Origin: a bacterium
GTDB taxonomy: Bacteria; Patescibacteriota; Doudnabacteria; UBA920
Assembly: GCA_021791515.1 (NCBI GenBank)
Contig: JAJYWK010000056.1
Location: 1 to 35,667, forward strand
Direction: 5' to 3'
DNA: 35,667 bases
The notes below the pieces were generated by a model that saw only the letters and a list, made by a program, of their open reading frames with translations, had not been told where the DNA came from and searched no databases. Made by a program: the position numbers and the translations under genes. Below are positions 16,971 through 24,262 of this stretch, piece by piece; within the stretch, counting starts at the first letter, position 1; each line of letters opens with the position of its first letter.

Positions 16971-17663
16971 TTAGGCAACAACTGATTTTCTTAGCTCCAA
17001 AATAAATTCAAACTTATTTTCATTATCATTCTTGCCCCTATATGCCCTGGGTTGAAGTTTTAGAACCTCAAAACCAGAATCTTCCGCCAAATATCTAAGC
17101 TCCGCTTCTGTAAAATAATGCTGTTTAGCGCCCTTTTCAGAACCCGATTCAACCAAAAAAGTCTTGCCTCCATACTGGTTTTCGAACTCAAGCGTCTCAT
17201 TGCTTTTTGGAGCTTGTTCTGCAGACCTGACGCTTAAAAACATCAAAGCATTGGGTTTTAAAATCCTCGCCGCTTCTTGAAATTTTTCTCTTGCCTCCGC
17301 ATCATCACTATAATCAAAAACCCTGCGGGAAATTGCGGATTCAAAACTGGCATTATCAAAAGGAAGTGTATTGATGTTGCCAATAACCACCTCGCTTTTC
17401 AAGCCAAGCTTTTCCAGATGCTTCTTAGTCGCTTGCGCGCCTTGCGGAGTCAATTCGACACCAATCGGTTCGTAGCCCGCCTGAGATAAATAAATCAAAT
17501 TTCTGCCATTACCGCTGCCTAAATCCGCAACCCGCCTGCCCAATTGTTGGCCATATTTTTGTACAAATTCAACAACTTGCGGGTACGGCGCGTCAGGACT
17601 TTCCGAAGACAATGTTCTCTCGTATTTATTTCTATAACCTGAAACTATTGGGTTTTCTCTCAT
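16971..17663 (-). CDS. class I SAM-dependent methyltransferase
   Basis: A 230-residue Rossmann methyltransferase. Motif I is VADLGSGNGRNLIYLSQAG (45-63), followed by PIGVELTPQGAQATKKHLEK, the post-I NINTLPFDNASFESAISRRV, and a fourth-strand ILKPNALMFLSVRS. The C-terminal half has HYFTEAELRYLAEDSGFEVL, typical of small-molecule methyltransferases. The substrate is unknown. It lies between nrdJ and cobO, 5 bp from the latter, so a part in corrinoid or nucleotide metabolism is possible but not shown. The ATG at 17663 is used since the upstream GTG (17702) would read through a hairpin. Confidence 0.82.
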   Translation of the reverse strand: MRENPIVSGYRNKYERTLSSESPDAPYPQVVEFVQKYGQQLGRRVADLGSGNGRNLIYLSQAGYEPIGVELTPQGAQATKKHLEKLGLKSEVVIGNINTLPFDNASFESAISRRVFDYSDDAEAREKFQEAARILKPNALMFLSVRSAEQAPKSNETLEFENQYGGKTFLVESGSEKGAKQHYFTEAELRYLAEDSGFEVLKLQPRAYRGKNDNENKFEFILELRKSVVA

Positions 17664-17670
17664 ATTTTTT

Positions 17671-17699
17671 AGGCGGACGGCTGAACCAGCCGTCCGCCT
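17671..17699. repeat. Perfect hairpin 7 nt before a start codon
   Basis: AGGCGGACGGCTG (17671-17683) and CAGCCGTCCGCCT (17687-17699) pair over 13 bp around AAC. On the minus strand it is followed by AAAAAAT then the methyltransferase ATG at 17663, and no Shine-Dalgarno site is present. It could act on translation or mark an RNA end. Confidence 0.65.
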
Positions 17700-17703
17700 C
17701 ACT

Positions 17704-17740
17704 TTACAAACTTTATAACTTTATAACTTTATAAACTTTC
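17704..17740. repeat. Tandem ACTTTATA octamers
   Basis: Three copies of an ACTTTATA-type 8-mer follow each other in the nrdJ to methyltransferase gap, with partial copies on either side. The rest of the 17703-17824 gap includes CGCCCTACGGGCG and a CTCTCCATGAATTGGAGAG hairpin. Confidence 0.55.
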
Positions 17741-17824
17741 AACCCGCAAATGCCAATTATTAACCTTTCTGTCGCCCTACGGGCGACATCTCTCCATGAA
17801 TTGGAGAGAAAAATATAGTAAGTG

Positions 17825-20554
17825 CTAGCCGCATTTGCTGTACCCGCAAAAATCACACTTCATACAGCCTTCGGCTAATATCATCATATTGGCGCAAGAG
17901 GGACAAACCGGCGCGTTGCCCAAATTCGCAATTGAAACCTTTTGCGTTTGTTTGTAAGTTAAATGCCCATTGGTCTTGATTTTATCCTCGCTAATAGTTG
18001 CTACAACCTTCTCTTCCAATAACACATCGGTTTCTAATTTAAGCGAGGGGGTTTTATCGGCAGCGGGCAAATCTAAAGTCAACTGCTTGTCATTCCGCTT
18101 AATGTGCTTTTCCAAAACCTTGGCCACCGCGTCCGGCAAGCTAAACACCACGCCGCCATTGCTAAAGCTTACATCGGGCCCTCTTATGCCCTTTAACTGT
18201 TCAATAATTTCTTCTATTGCCACGTTAGATCTTAGCGCCAAACTAATCAGCCTGGTAATAGCTTCGGTCTGGGCAGAAAAGAATCCGCCGGCCTTGCCCA
18301 TAACCGCGAACACTTCCAATGGCCCCTGGCTGTCTTCGTTGATGGTAACGTATAAATTGCCATAAGCCGTTTGCATCTTGTAAGTAATCCCCTGCACCAT
18401 ATCCGGACGGGTTCTGGGAGCCAATTTGATTTGCACATTGTCGCCGGAAACCGACATTACTTCTTTGGGCTGGGATGCGGCTTGCGCGGCCTCAAGCTTG
18501 GCTTCTATTTGATCAGATATCCCAGTAGCAGAAGCTAAAGCTTCGCTACGGGACTTCGCATCTTTGCCCCATTTATTTTCTATTTGCTCTTTTACATCTT
18601 TACCAAGTTTGGTGTGATCAGTGGCCAAAACCTGTTCATCGCGCGAACCGTCGCGATAAATAGTTCCGCCCTTGCAGCCCAAATCATACATTAACGTGTA
18701 AAGCTGTTTGGTTTGCTCAATGGTGTAATCCTGCGGCGCGTTGCAGGTTTTGGAAATGGCCGAATCTGTCCAGCGCTGCACCGCGGCCTGCACCTTTACG
18801 TGGTCTTCCGGCGCCAATTCCATAGCCGTGACAAAATATTCCGGCAAGTTTTCGCCCGGATGTATATCTAGCCAATCCTGCGCCAGTTTGATTTTTTCCT
18901 CATGTACGCCCAATCGCGATTTTCTAAAATACGTCCAGGAAAAGAACGGCTCAATGCCCGTGGAAGTGCCAACCATGGTGCCAACAGTGCCCGTGGGCGC
19001 CTGGGTCATTATGGTTACGTTGCGGATGCCGTACTGCCTCACCAAGTTGCGAATATATTCCGGCATATTTTTCATATAGCCGCTCTCTAAAAACTTATTC
19101 GCGTCAAACTTTTCAAACACGCCTTTTTCACGGGCGAGCTCAACCGAAGTTTCATAAGCCGTAACCGCAATAAACTGGTAAAGCTTGTCTATAAACTCCA
19201 CGCCTTCTTTGCTTCCATAGCGCAAACCTTTGTAAATTAACATTTCAGCCAAGCCAATACTGCCCATACCCACTCTTCGCTCGGACATTTGCTGATTTTT
19301 ATTCTCGTCAAAAAAATACGGCGTGGCATCAATTACGTTATCCTGGAATCTAACCGCGTATTGCACGGTTTGCTTAAGTTCATTCCACATTACTTCATGA
19401 GTTTCCTTGTTGATGTGCTTTGCCAGATTCACGTGCCCCAAATTGCATACGCCCCAGGCCGGCAGCGGCTGCTCGCCGCACGGATTGGTGCAGGGCAAAT
19501 CCGCGTAATAATAAGAGTTGGAATAATAATTGGCGCGGTCAATAAAATACATGCCGGGTTCGGCGCTGGAGTGAGCCGAGGTAATAATGTTGTCCCAAAT
19601 ATCCTGGGCGCGCACGGTCTTATGCTTAATCACTCTGCCGCCCAAAGCCTGCCAGCGCTTAATGTTGCCGTCCCATTTGTCGTGATACATCGGATCTTGA
19701 GTGTCCGGAAAAATCAAATCCCACGGCTTGTCATTTTTTACCGCGTCCATAAAATCGTCGGTAATACCAACAGAAATATTGGCATTAGTGATTTTACCGG
19801 CTTCTTTTTTTGCATTAATAAAATCCAAAACATCCGGGTGCCAGCAGTTTAAAATTAACATTAAAGCGCCGCGTCTGGAGCCGCCCTGTTCTATAAGTCC
19901 GGTTACAAAACTGTATAGCGATGCCCAGGAAACCGCGCCGCTACTGCGGCCGTTTACGCCTTTTACGTAAGCGTAGCGCGGGCGCAGGGAAGAAACATTT
20001 ATTCCAACGCCGCCGCCGCGCGACATAATTTCCGCCATCTGCCCCAGGGTTTCAAAAATCCCCTGCCTGGAGTCTTTAGGGTGCGGAATAACATAGCAGT
20101 TATAAAAAGTTAAATTCTGCCCCGTGCCCGCGCCGGTATAAATTCTGCCGGCCGGCACATACTTCCAGTCGTCCATAAGCATGCGGAACTTGGCTTCCCA
20201 CTCTTGCTGCTTACCTTCAGTTTTTTCCACGCTGGCAATATGCTTGGCAATCCGGTCAAACATCTGCTCGGGCTTGAGCTCTAAAGGCTTGTCCACGTGT
20301 TCAATGGTGCGGTATTCCAATTGCCCATCGCGCATTTTAACTGTAACTTCCCGGGTTTCAAGATTAATTTTTTCAATTGTGCCGATTTCCCGCTGGCCGG
20401 TTTTAGGATTAACCAAAACCACCACGGTATCGCCTACGCTCAAAGTATCTCTTTTAACATCCTTAACCGCGTAGCGGTCAAGAAAAATTTTCTCGCCCAG
20501 TTCCGACAGCGCGTTGACCTTGCGAGTTTGCAGATTCTCTTTTACTTGAGGCAT
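17825..20554 (-). CDS. nrdJ: adenosylcobalamin-dependent (class II) ribonucleotide reductase
   Basis: NrdJ reduces ribonucleotides to deoxyribonucleotides using a radical made from adenosyl-B12, without oxygen. Catalytic segments are intact: VPAGRIYTGAGTGQ, FYNCYVIPHP (first redox Cys), SRGGGVGINVSSLRP, PCTNPCGEQPLPAWGVCNLG with the NPCGE thiyl-radical loop, and TQAPTGTVGTMVGTSTGIEP. The C-terminal CPSCAN...GCMKCDFCGYSKCG carries the reducing cysteines or a zinc ribbon. Residues ~35-80 form an extra beta module (SVGDTVVVLVNPKTG, GTIEKINLETREVTVKM), SH3/KOW-like, placed between FLDRYAVKD and EQMFDRIAKH. A palindrome adds SRSEALASATGI at ~668-679 in the linker. It lies downstream of nrdR in a presumed NrdR-controlled unit. 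Confidence 0.96.
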   Translation of the reverse strand: MPQVKENLQTRKVNALSELGEKIFLDRYAVKDVKRDTLSVGDTVVVLVNPKTGQREIGTIEKINLETREVTVKMRDGQLEYRTIEHVDKPLELKPEQMFDRIAKHIASVEKTEGKQQEWEAKFRMLMDDWKYVPAGRIYTGAGTGQNLTFYNCYVIPHPKDSRQGIFETLGQMAEIMSRGGGVGINVSSLRPRYAYVKGVNGRSSGAVSWASLYSFVTGLIEQGGSRRGALMLILNCWHPDVLDFINAKKEAGKITNANISVGITDDFMDAVKNDKPWDLIFPDTQDPMYHDKWDGNIKRWQALGGRVIKHKTVRAQDIWDNIITSAHSSAEPGMYFIDRANYYSNSYYYADLPCTNPCGEQPLPAWGVCNLGHVNLAKHINKETHEVMWNELKQTVQYAVRFQDNVIDATPYFFDENKNQQMSERRVGMGSIGLAEMLIYKGLRYGSKEGVEFIDKLYQFIAVTAYETSVELAREKGVFEKFDANKFLESGYMKNMPEYIRNLVRQYGIRNVTIMTQAPTGTVGTMVGTSTGIEPFFSWTYFRKSRLGVHEEKIKLAQDWLDIHPGENLPEYFVTAMELAPEDHVKVQAAVQRWTDSAISKTCNAPQDYTIEQTKQLYTLMYDLGCKGGTIYRDGSRDEQVLATDHTKLGKDVKEQIENKWGKDAKSRSEALASATGISDQIEAKLEAAQAASQPKEVMSVSGDNVQIKLAPRTRPDMVQGITYKMQTAYGNLYVTINEDSQGPLEVFAVMGKAGGFFSAQTEAITRLISLALRSNVAIEEIIEQLKGIRGPDVSFSNGGVVFSLPDAVAKVLEKHIKRNDKQLTLDLPAADKTPSLKLETDVLLEEKVVATISEDKIKTNGHLTYKQTQKVSIANLGNAPVCPSCANMMILAEGCMKCDFCGYSKCG
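18520..18553. repeat. In-frame palindrome inside nrdJ, CGAAGCTTTAGC core
   Basis: TCCCAGTAGCAGAAGCT (18520-18536) and AGCTTCGCTACGGGA (18539-18553) pair with small mismatches. The minus-strand core CGAAGCTTTAGC is identical to that inside mutM on the plus strand (9449-9460). It encodes about SRSEALASATGI. Confidence 0.7.
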
Positions 20555-20591
20555 AATGATTTTCTTTAATTAATTTAATTCTTTTATTTTA

Positions 20592-20693
20592 TTAACACGG
20601 ATACTGCTGATTGGTCACGGAACTACTGATGTCTACGGATTCAATATCTGTAGTAATCCGTTTTTCCGTGTACAATCCGTAGTTCCGTGTTAA
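20592..20693. repeat. Inverted ACGGA-word repeat filling the nrdR-nrdJ gap
   Basis: TTAACACGGA (20592-20601) and TCCGTGTTAA (20684-20693) are perfect 10-bp ends. Between them are further ACGGA, TACGGATT and AATCCGT words, so several alternative foldbacks are possible. The right end abuts the nrdR stop codon. It separates two genes that must be co-regulated and may set their relative levels. Confidence 0.65.
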
Positions 20694-21140
20694 CTAAAGT
20701 TTTTTTAACTCTTCCTTAAACTCGTCTACGTCTTCAAACTGCCTATACACCGCCGCAAAGCGGATGTAAGCCACTTTGTCAGCTTTTTTTAATTTTTTCA
20801 TCACTATGTCGCCAATTTCCGAACTTTTAATTTCCCCGTCCTTTGCCTTTCTCTGAATTTCTATCTCAATGGCCGAAAGCAGGCGTCTAAATGTCTCGTC
20901 GGTATGGGGTCTTTTATCCAAGGGCAGACGGATGGCCCGCTCCAACTTTTCTTTACTGAACATTTCACGCCGCCCGTCTTTTTTTACCACAGTTAAGTCC
21001 AAAATTTCAATCTCTTCGTAAGTGCTAAACCGAAAGTTGCATTTTTCACACTCTCTTCTGCGTCTAATGGCATCGCCTTCGTCTATGGGCCGGCTATCTA
21101 AAACCTTGGTATCCTCATTTTGGCAATTTGGGCAGCGCAT
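20694..21140 (-). CDS. nrdR: transcriptional repressor NrdR
   Basis: NrdR senses ATP/dATP and represses ribonucleotide reductase genes. A zinc ribbon (RCPNCQNEDTKVLDSRPIDE, then CEKCNFRFSTYE) at residues 2-43 binds DNA; an ATP-cone (VVKKDGRREMFSKEKLERAI and onward) spans about 50-136, ending VAYIRFAAVYRQFEDVDEF. Length, 148, is standard. It is the first gene behind a promoter bearing two NrdR boxes (21421-21466), so autoregulation with nrdJ is expected. A leader of about 300 nt precedes it. Confidence 0.97.
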   Translation of the reverse strand: MRCPNCQNEDTKVLDSRPIDEGDAIRRRRECEKCNFRFSTYEEIEILDLTVVKKDGRREMFSKEKLERAIRLPLDKRPHTDETFRRLLSAIEIEIQRKAKDGEIKSSEIGDIVMKKLKKADKVAYIRFAAVYRQFEDVDEFKEELKKL

Positions 21141-21441
21141 AAATTAGCTACTGGTGAATAATGGTAATACTTACTTTTAATTATGTTTGATAATTATAAA
21201 TTGATGGTAAAATTTTCTGGCTTTTTAGGTTTTTTTGGGGGCATTTAACAGGCTGGCTGCGCCAACACCTTCAAGTTTTTATAAAAACCCTTTAGATTTT
21301 TATATTTTTTAGGGTTATTGTGTGTTTGTTTGGATTTCCCTTTACCCGGTTAAACAATACCTTCAATAAAAAGCTGGGTATCTACCGCCGGCCATTGTTT
21401 AATGGGGCGATTTTCGAATTTCCACTATATATAGTGGATAC
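21141..21441 (-). other. Long (about 300 nt) leader of the nrdR-nrdJ transcript
   Basis: No convincing gene lies here. Foldback words are visible: TTAAACAAT (minus strand near 21400) pairs with ATTGTTTAA (near 21355), and AACCCT/AGGGTT flank an AT-rich loop at about 21285-21316. I looked for the B12-box of cobalamin riboswitches and did not find it. Confidence 0.4.
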
Positions 21442-21476
21442 ATTAATATTGTAATACTATATGTAGATTTTTTCAA
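21421..21476 (-). promoter_or_regulatory. nrdR promoter with two NrdR boxes
   Basis: Box 1, TCCACTATATATAGTGGA (21421-21438), is a perfect 18-bp palindrome matching the ACACTATATATAGTGT-type NrdR consensus. Box 2, TACTATATGTAGAT (about 21455-21468), is offset by exactly 32 bp, three helical turns, as in known paired NrdR sites. The minus strand has TTGAAA (21471-21476), a 17-bp spacer and TACAAT (21448-21453). Box 2 lies between -35 and -10 and box 1 just past the start point, so binding would repress. Confidence 0.85.
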
Positions 21477-21507
21477 GTCTCTCAAAATCCTTAATAAAAA
21501 TAAAAAA

Positions 21508-21523
21508 ATACCTTTTCAGGTAT
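21508..21523 (-). terminator. Second terminator downstream of the candidate ncRNA
   Basis: ATACCT/AGGTAT (21508-21523, 4-nt loop) followed on the minus strand by seven T, then ATTTTT. It backs up the T-rich end of the ncRNA at 21549 and insulates the nrdR promoter. Confidence 0.6.
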
Positions 21524-21548
21524 ATAGATATCCACAAAAAAATTAAAA

Positions 21549-21683
21549 AACAACCCCGGAGGCACATTCACCCAAGTAGAGGTTCTAATAAAACTAATTT
21601 GTCTAAAAAGATTAAATCACTACAACAGATATTAACCTTTTTTCGTACAAAATAAGAACCTATTACCGGGAGCCGGGGTTGTT
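21549..21683 (-). ncRNA. Candidate rod-shaped ncRNA, about 135 nt, function unknown
   Basis: Closing stem: AACAACCCCGG (21549-21559) pairs perfectly with CCGGGGTTGTT (21673-21683). Inside it AGGTTCT (21580-21586) pairs with AGAACCT (21655-21661), and CCCGGTA/TACTTGGG can pair between these stems, giving a rod with an AT-rich tip. On the minus strand the 3' side runs straight into GTTGTTTTTTAATTTTTTT, a terminator tail, which sets the strand. A CATAAT lies about 6 nt before the 5' end. No ORF fits. A 6S-like RNA is one option; none of the named RNA families could be confirmed by eye. Confidence 0.5.
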
Positions 21684-21707
21684 ACTTTTATTATGATAGC
21701 CCGAATA

Positions 21708-21809
21708 CCTCGGAGCTTGCTCCGAGGATGAAGGCCAGACTAAAATGAGCGGCGGAGCCGCAACTTTGCATAAAGCAGTTGCCCCGATACCCCGCGGCTT
21801 GCCGCGGGG
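21708..21809. repeat. TTG-loop palindromes after the 142-aa ORF
   Basis: CCTCGGAGC/GCTCCGAGG (21708-21727) and CCCCGCGGC/GCCGCGGGG (21790-21809) are both 9-bp stems with 2-nt TT loops. GCGGCGGAGCCGC lies between. The second follows the end of the 21816 gene on the minus strand but has no T-tail. They resemble dispersed REP-like palindromes. Confidence 0.6.
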
Positions 21810-21815
21810 TCAACT

Positions 21816-22229
21816 TCATCTAATTCCAAAAATTTTAAACATTTCTATGGGTTGATACTCGCTAGGCGGCGCCTGAATATAGGCACCGGCGACTTTTGGC
21901 TGATTTTCCGGAACTTCTGCTAAGGGCGTAAGGCCGGTTATAGCCAAAATTGATTCGTCGGCATTGTCTATTACATATGCTACGGTATCTTGCCAAACCG
22001 CGTAGCTTTCTTGGGCGGGCTGAACCATATTCACGGCAACAAATCGGCTATAGCTGTTTGCCGATTGGTCTAATGTTGCCAATACCCTGCTTGGGTTAAA
22101 CGGGTCGGGAAAAGCAAACTGCTGCTTTTCAAAACTTGAGCTGGTAAAAGCCACGGCAAACAAAAAGAACATAGAAGCCAGGGATACGCCGAGCAAGCTT
22201 AAAACTTTTGCGGGAGTTTCTTCGGTCAT
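21816..22229 (-). CDS. membrane-anchored CPR-type hypothetical protein, 137 aa
   Basis: An N-terminal helix (VLSLLGVSLASMFFLFAVAF) anchors a ~110-residue extracytoplasmic part with SRVLATLDQSANSYSRFVAV and AQESYAVWQDTVAYVIDNAD. I recall similar proteins near ftsZ in other Parcubacteria, with no function assigned. The ATG at 22229 is preferred to the upstream TTG (22244). It has its own promoter (22422-22450) and a leader of about 190 nt. Confidence 0.65.
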   Translation of the reverse strand: MTEETPAKVLSLLGVSLASMFFLFAVAFTSSSFEKQQFAFPDPFNPSRVLATLDQSANSYSRFVAVNMVQPAQESYAVWQDTVAYVIDNADESILAITGLTPLAEVPENQPKVAGAYIQAPPSEYQPIEMFKIFGIR

Positions 22230-22421
22230 ATTATTAATTCCCAACTAAAACTTTAATTCGCTCTCCAATTGAAAGAGCCAATTTTGTTGGATTCCTCTAT
22301 TTTGTTGTTAATTTATTTTTATTTCTTCACCCCATCACTTTATTTTGAAGAGATGAGGTTTTGCGCTTGGGGTATTATCGCTTTTTTTGCGACCGACCTT
22401 TCTAATACCTTAGATAAATAC

Positions 22422-22450
22422 ATTATAGCACATCTAAAGAAAAAATGCAA
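22422..22450 (-). promoter_or_regulatory. Promoter of the 137-aa gene
   Basis: Minus strand: TTGCAT (22445-22450), 17-bp spacer, TATAAT (22422-22427). It lies between the ftsZ stop and the orphan gene, so that gene need not depend on ftsZ transcription. The leader contains a run CGCTTTTTTTGCG-like hairpin near 22380. Confidence 0.7.
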
Positions 22451-22520
22451 GAAAAAACTACAGGGCCACCAAATTTTTTTGTAGGCATCTGTAGTGTTTC
22501 TTTTTCGTAGTTCTGTAGAT

Positions 22521-23693
22521 TTATTTCATTTTCTTCCGAATGAACGCCGGAATATCCAATTCATCTTCACTGGCCTGATTTTCTTCCTCCGGCAAATCCA
22601 TTTGAATTGGCGGGGCGGGCTTGGGGTTAAACATCGGCTTTCTAACTTCCATAACCGGCACCGGGTTTACAAACTTTGGTTCCTGAATTTTCGGCTTTTT
22701 AATATCCTCGTTCATCACCATGGCCGCAGGTGACCGCTTACTGCTTTCATCAAAGCCAGTGGCAATTACGGTAATTCTGATTTCATCGCCCATGCTTTCA
22801 TCAATCACCGCGCCAAACTTAACCTTAGCGTCAGGATCAATACTGCGGGTAATTACCTTGGCCGCTTCGTCAATTTCAAACATACCCAAAGAAGTACCGC
22901 CGGTAATATTAAACAACACGCCTTTGGCCCCGTCTATGGTCATTTCCAGCAGAGGAGAATTAATAGCCGCTTTTGCCGCATCCTGGGCCCTGGTCTCACC
23001 CGAAGCCCGGCCAATGCCCATTAAGGCCGTACCGGCATCCTGCATAATACTCTTTACGTCCGCAAAATCGGCATTCACAATACCATGAGTGGTAATTAAA
23101 TCGCTAATGCCCGCAATGCCTTGCCTTAATACTTCGTCTACGGTTTTAAAAGCATCAATTAAAGATGTTTTTTTGTCTATAATTTGTAAAATTCTGTCGT
23201 TGTGGATGGAAATTATGGCATCCACTTTATCTTTTAAGTTATCATAGCCGACTTCGGCCACCTCTTTGCGCTTACTGCCTTCAAAGGTAAACGGTTTGGT
23301 AACTACGGCTACCGTAAGGATGCCTTTATTTTTGGCGAGTTCCGCCAAAATTGGCGCCGCGCCGGTACCGGTGCCGCCGCCAAGTCCGCAGGTAATAAAC
23401 ACCATATCGGCATTATCAATAACTTCTTCCAGCTCTTCCACGCTTTCCTCTGCCGCCTGCCTGCCCAATTCCGGATTCATGCCCGAGCCAAGGCCCTTGG
23501 TGGCGGTTTTGCCAATGTGCACCTTGCGGTCAGCCTGGTTGTTGTGGAGAGCCTGCGCGTCGGTGTTGATGGAGATAAATTCCACGCCGCGGATCCCCAG
23601 CTGAGTCATGCGGTTAACCGCGCTGGTGCCGGAGCCGCCAATGCCTAACACCTTAATTCTTGCAAACGCTTCAATTTTGGGTTTAATTTCCAT
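22521..23693 (-). CDS. ftsZ: cell division protein FtsZ
   Basis: The tubulin-like GTPase that forms the division ring. The N-terminal domain has RIKVLGIGGSGTSAVNRM, and the tubulin signature GLGGGTGTGAAPILAEL at residues 103-119; the T7 loop NADFADVKSIM activates the neighbouring subunit's GTPase. A Pro-rich linker leads to the C-terminal peptide DIPAFIRKK, which binds partners such as FtsA/SepF. Length is 390 residues. ATG 23693 fits homology; an upstream in-frame ATG (23723), 5 nt after a TATAAC, could give a leaderless form 10 residues longer. The arm of an ACCCCGTTAGAAATT repeat lies between the two starts. Confidence 0.96.
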   Translation of the reverse strand: MEIKPKIEAFARIKVLGIGGSGTSAVNRMTQLGIRGVEFISINTDAQALHNNQADRKVHIGKTATKGLGSGMNPELGRQAAEESVEELEEVIDNADMVFITCGLGGGTGTGAAPILAELAKNKGILTVAVVTKPFTFEGSKRKEVAEVGYDNLKDKVDAIISIHNDRILQIIDKKTSLIDAFKTVDEVLRQGIAGISDLITTHGIVNADFADVKSIMQDAGTALMGIGRASGETRAQDAAKAAINSPLLEMTIDGAKGVLFNITGGTSLGMFEIDEAAKVITRSIDPDAKVKFGAVIDESMGDEIRITVIATGFDESSKRSPAAMVMNEDIKKPKIQEPKFVNPVPVMEVRKPMFNPKPAPPIQMDLPEEENQASEDELDIPAFIRKKMK

Positions 23694-23703
23694 ATTTTTT
23701 TTT

Positions 23704-23800
23704 ACCCCGTTAGAAATTTTCATAATATGTTATAAGCTGTATTAAACTTGCGGTAATAAAGAAGCCACGCGATAACCCATGCATTAATTTCTAATGGGGT
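23704..23800. repeat. 97-bp inverted repeat at the ftsZ start
   Basis: ACCCCGTTAGAAATT (23704-23718) and AATTTCTAATGGGGT (23786-23800) match at 14 of 15. The left arm overlaps the possible extended N-terminus of ftsZ. ACCCCGTTA also occurs at about 9832 and in three hairpins at 35065-35375. The rest of the 23694-23944 gap shows nothing else clear. Confidence 0.65.
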
Positions 23801-23944
23801 CATTTGGATATATTTATTAGCGACCTAAAAAATAAGGTCAAGGAGTCTTAATATAGTTAATTTCCACAGGCCTGCCCCTTGAAACTTTATAATCTAACAA
23901 TAATAGATAAAAAAATAAAAATCAAGCTAGTCGGCTTGCAACAG

Positions 23945-24262
23945 CTATTTTAAATGCCCAAATAATTTCGGAATTTCATTTATGGCCACGTCAAACACTA
24001 TGGCCAAATCCACATCCATATAATGATGCGTCAAGCGATCCCGCATTTTTGCGGCTTGCGACCAATCCACTTTAGGGTAGCGGGCTTTTATATCCGGAGA
24101 CAATCTTTTTGAGGCTTCGCCAATATTTTCAATAAGCTTAATTACCGCCAGCTGGGTTTTTTCATCTTCAATAAACTGCTCGTACGAAACCCCCGCGACA
24201 AAATTAGTCACTTTTTCGCAAAACTCCATAATTTCCTGGAGATAGATTTTATCTTTGTCCAT
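23945..24262 (-). CDS. hepT: HepT-type toxin (DUF86 RNase, HEPN fold)
   Basis: The toxin of a HepT/MntA type VII toxin-antitoxin pair. The HEPN catalytic signature R-x4-H-x-Y is present as RDRLTHHYMD near residue 75, and IENIGEASKRLSPD is the DUF86 core. HEPN toxins cut RNA; in studied pairs the antitoxin AMPylates the tyrosine of this motif. The 105-residue length is normal. It starts 14 nt inside mntA, so the two are translationally coupled. Confidence 0.9.
   Translation of the reverse strand: MDKDKIYLQEIMEFCEKVTNFVAGVSYEQFIEDEKTQLAVIKLIENIGEASKRLSPDIKARYPKVDWSQAAKMRDRLTHHYMDVDLAIVFDVAINEIPKLFGHLK

Noticed and set aside
21141-21441. Cobalamin riboswitch in the nrdR leader
   Set aside because: The context invites it, but the conserved B12-box could not be found on the minus strand, so only an unassigned leader is reported.
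22269-22484. Plus-strand 71-codon frame between ftsZ and the 137-aa gene
   Set aside because: It overlaps a good minus-strand promoter, has Phe/Leu/Lys-rich AT-driven composition and no ribosome-binding site.
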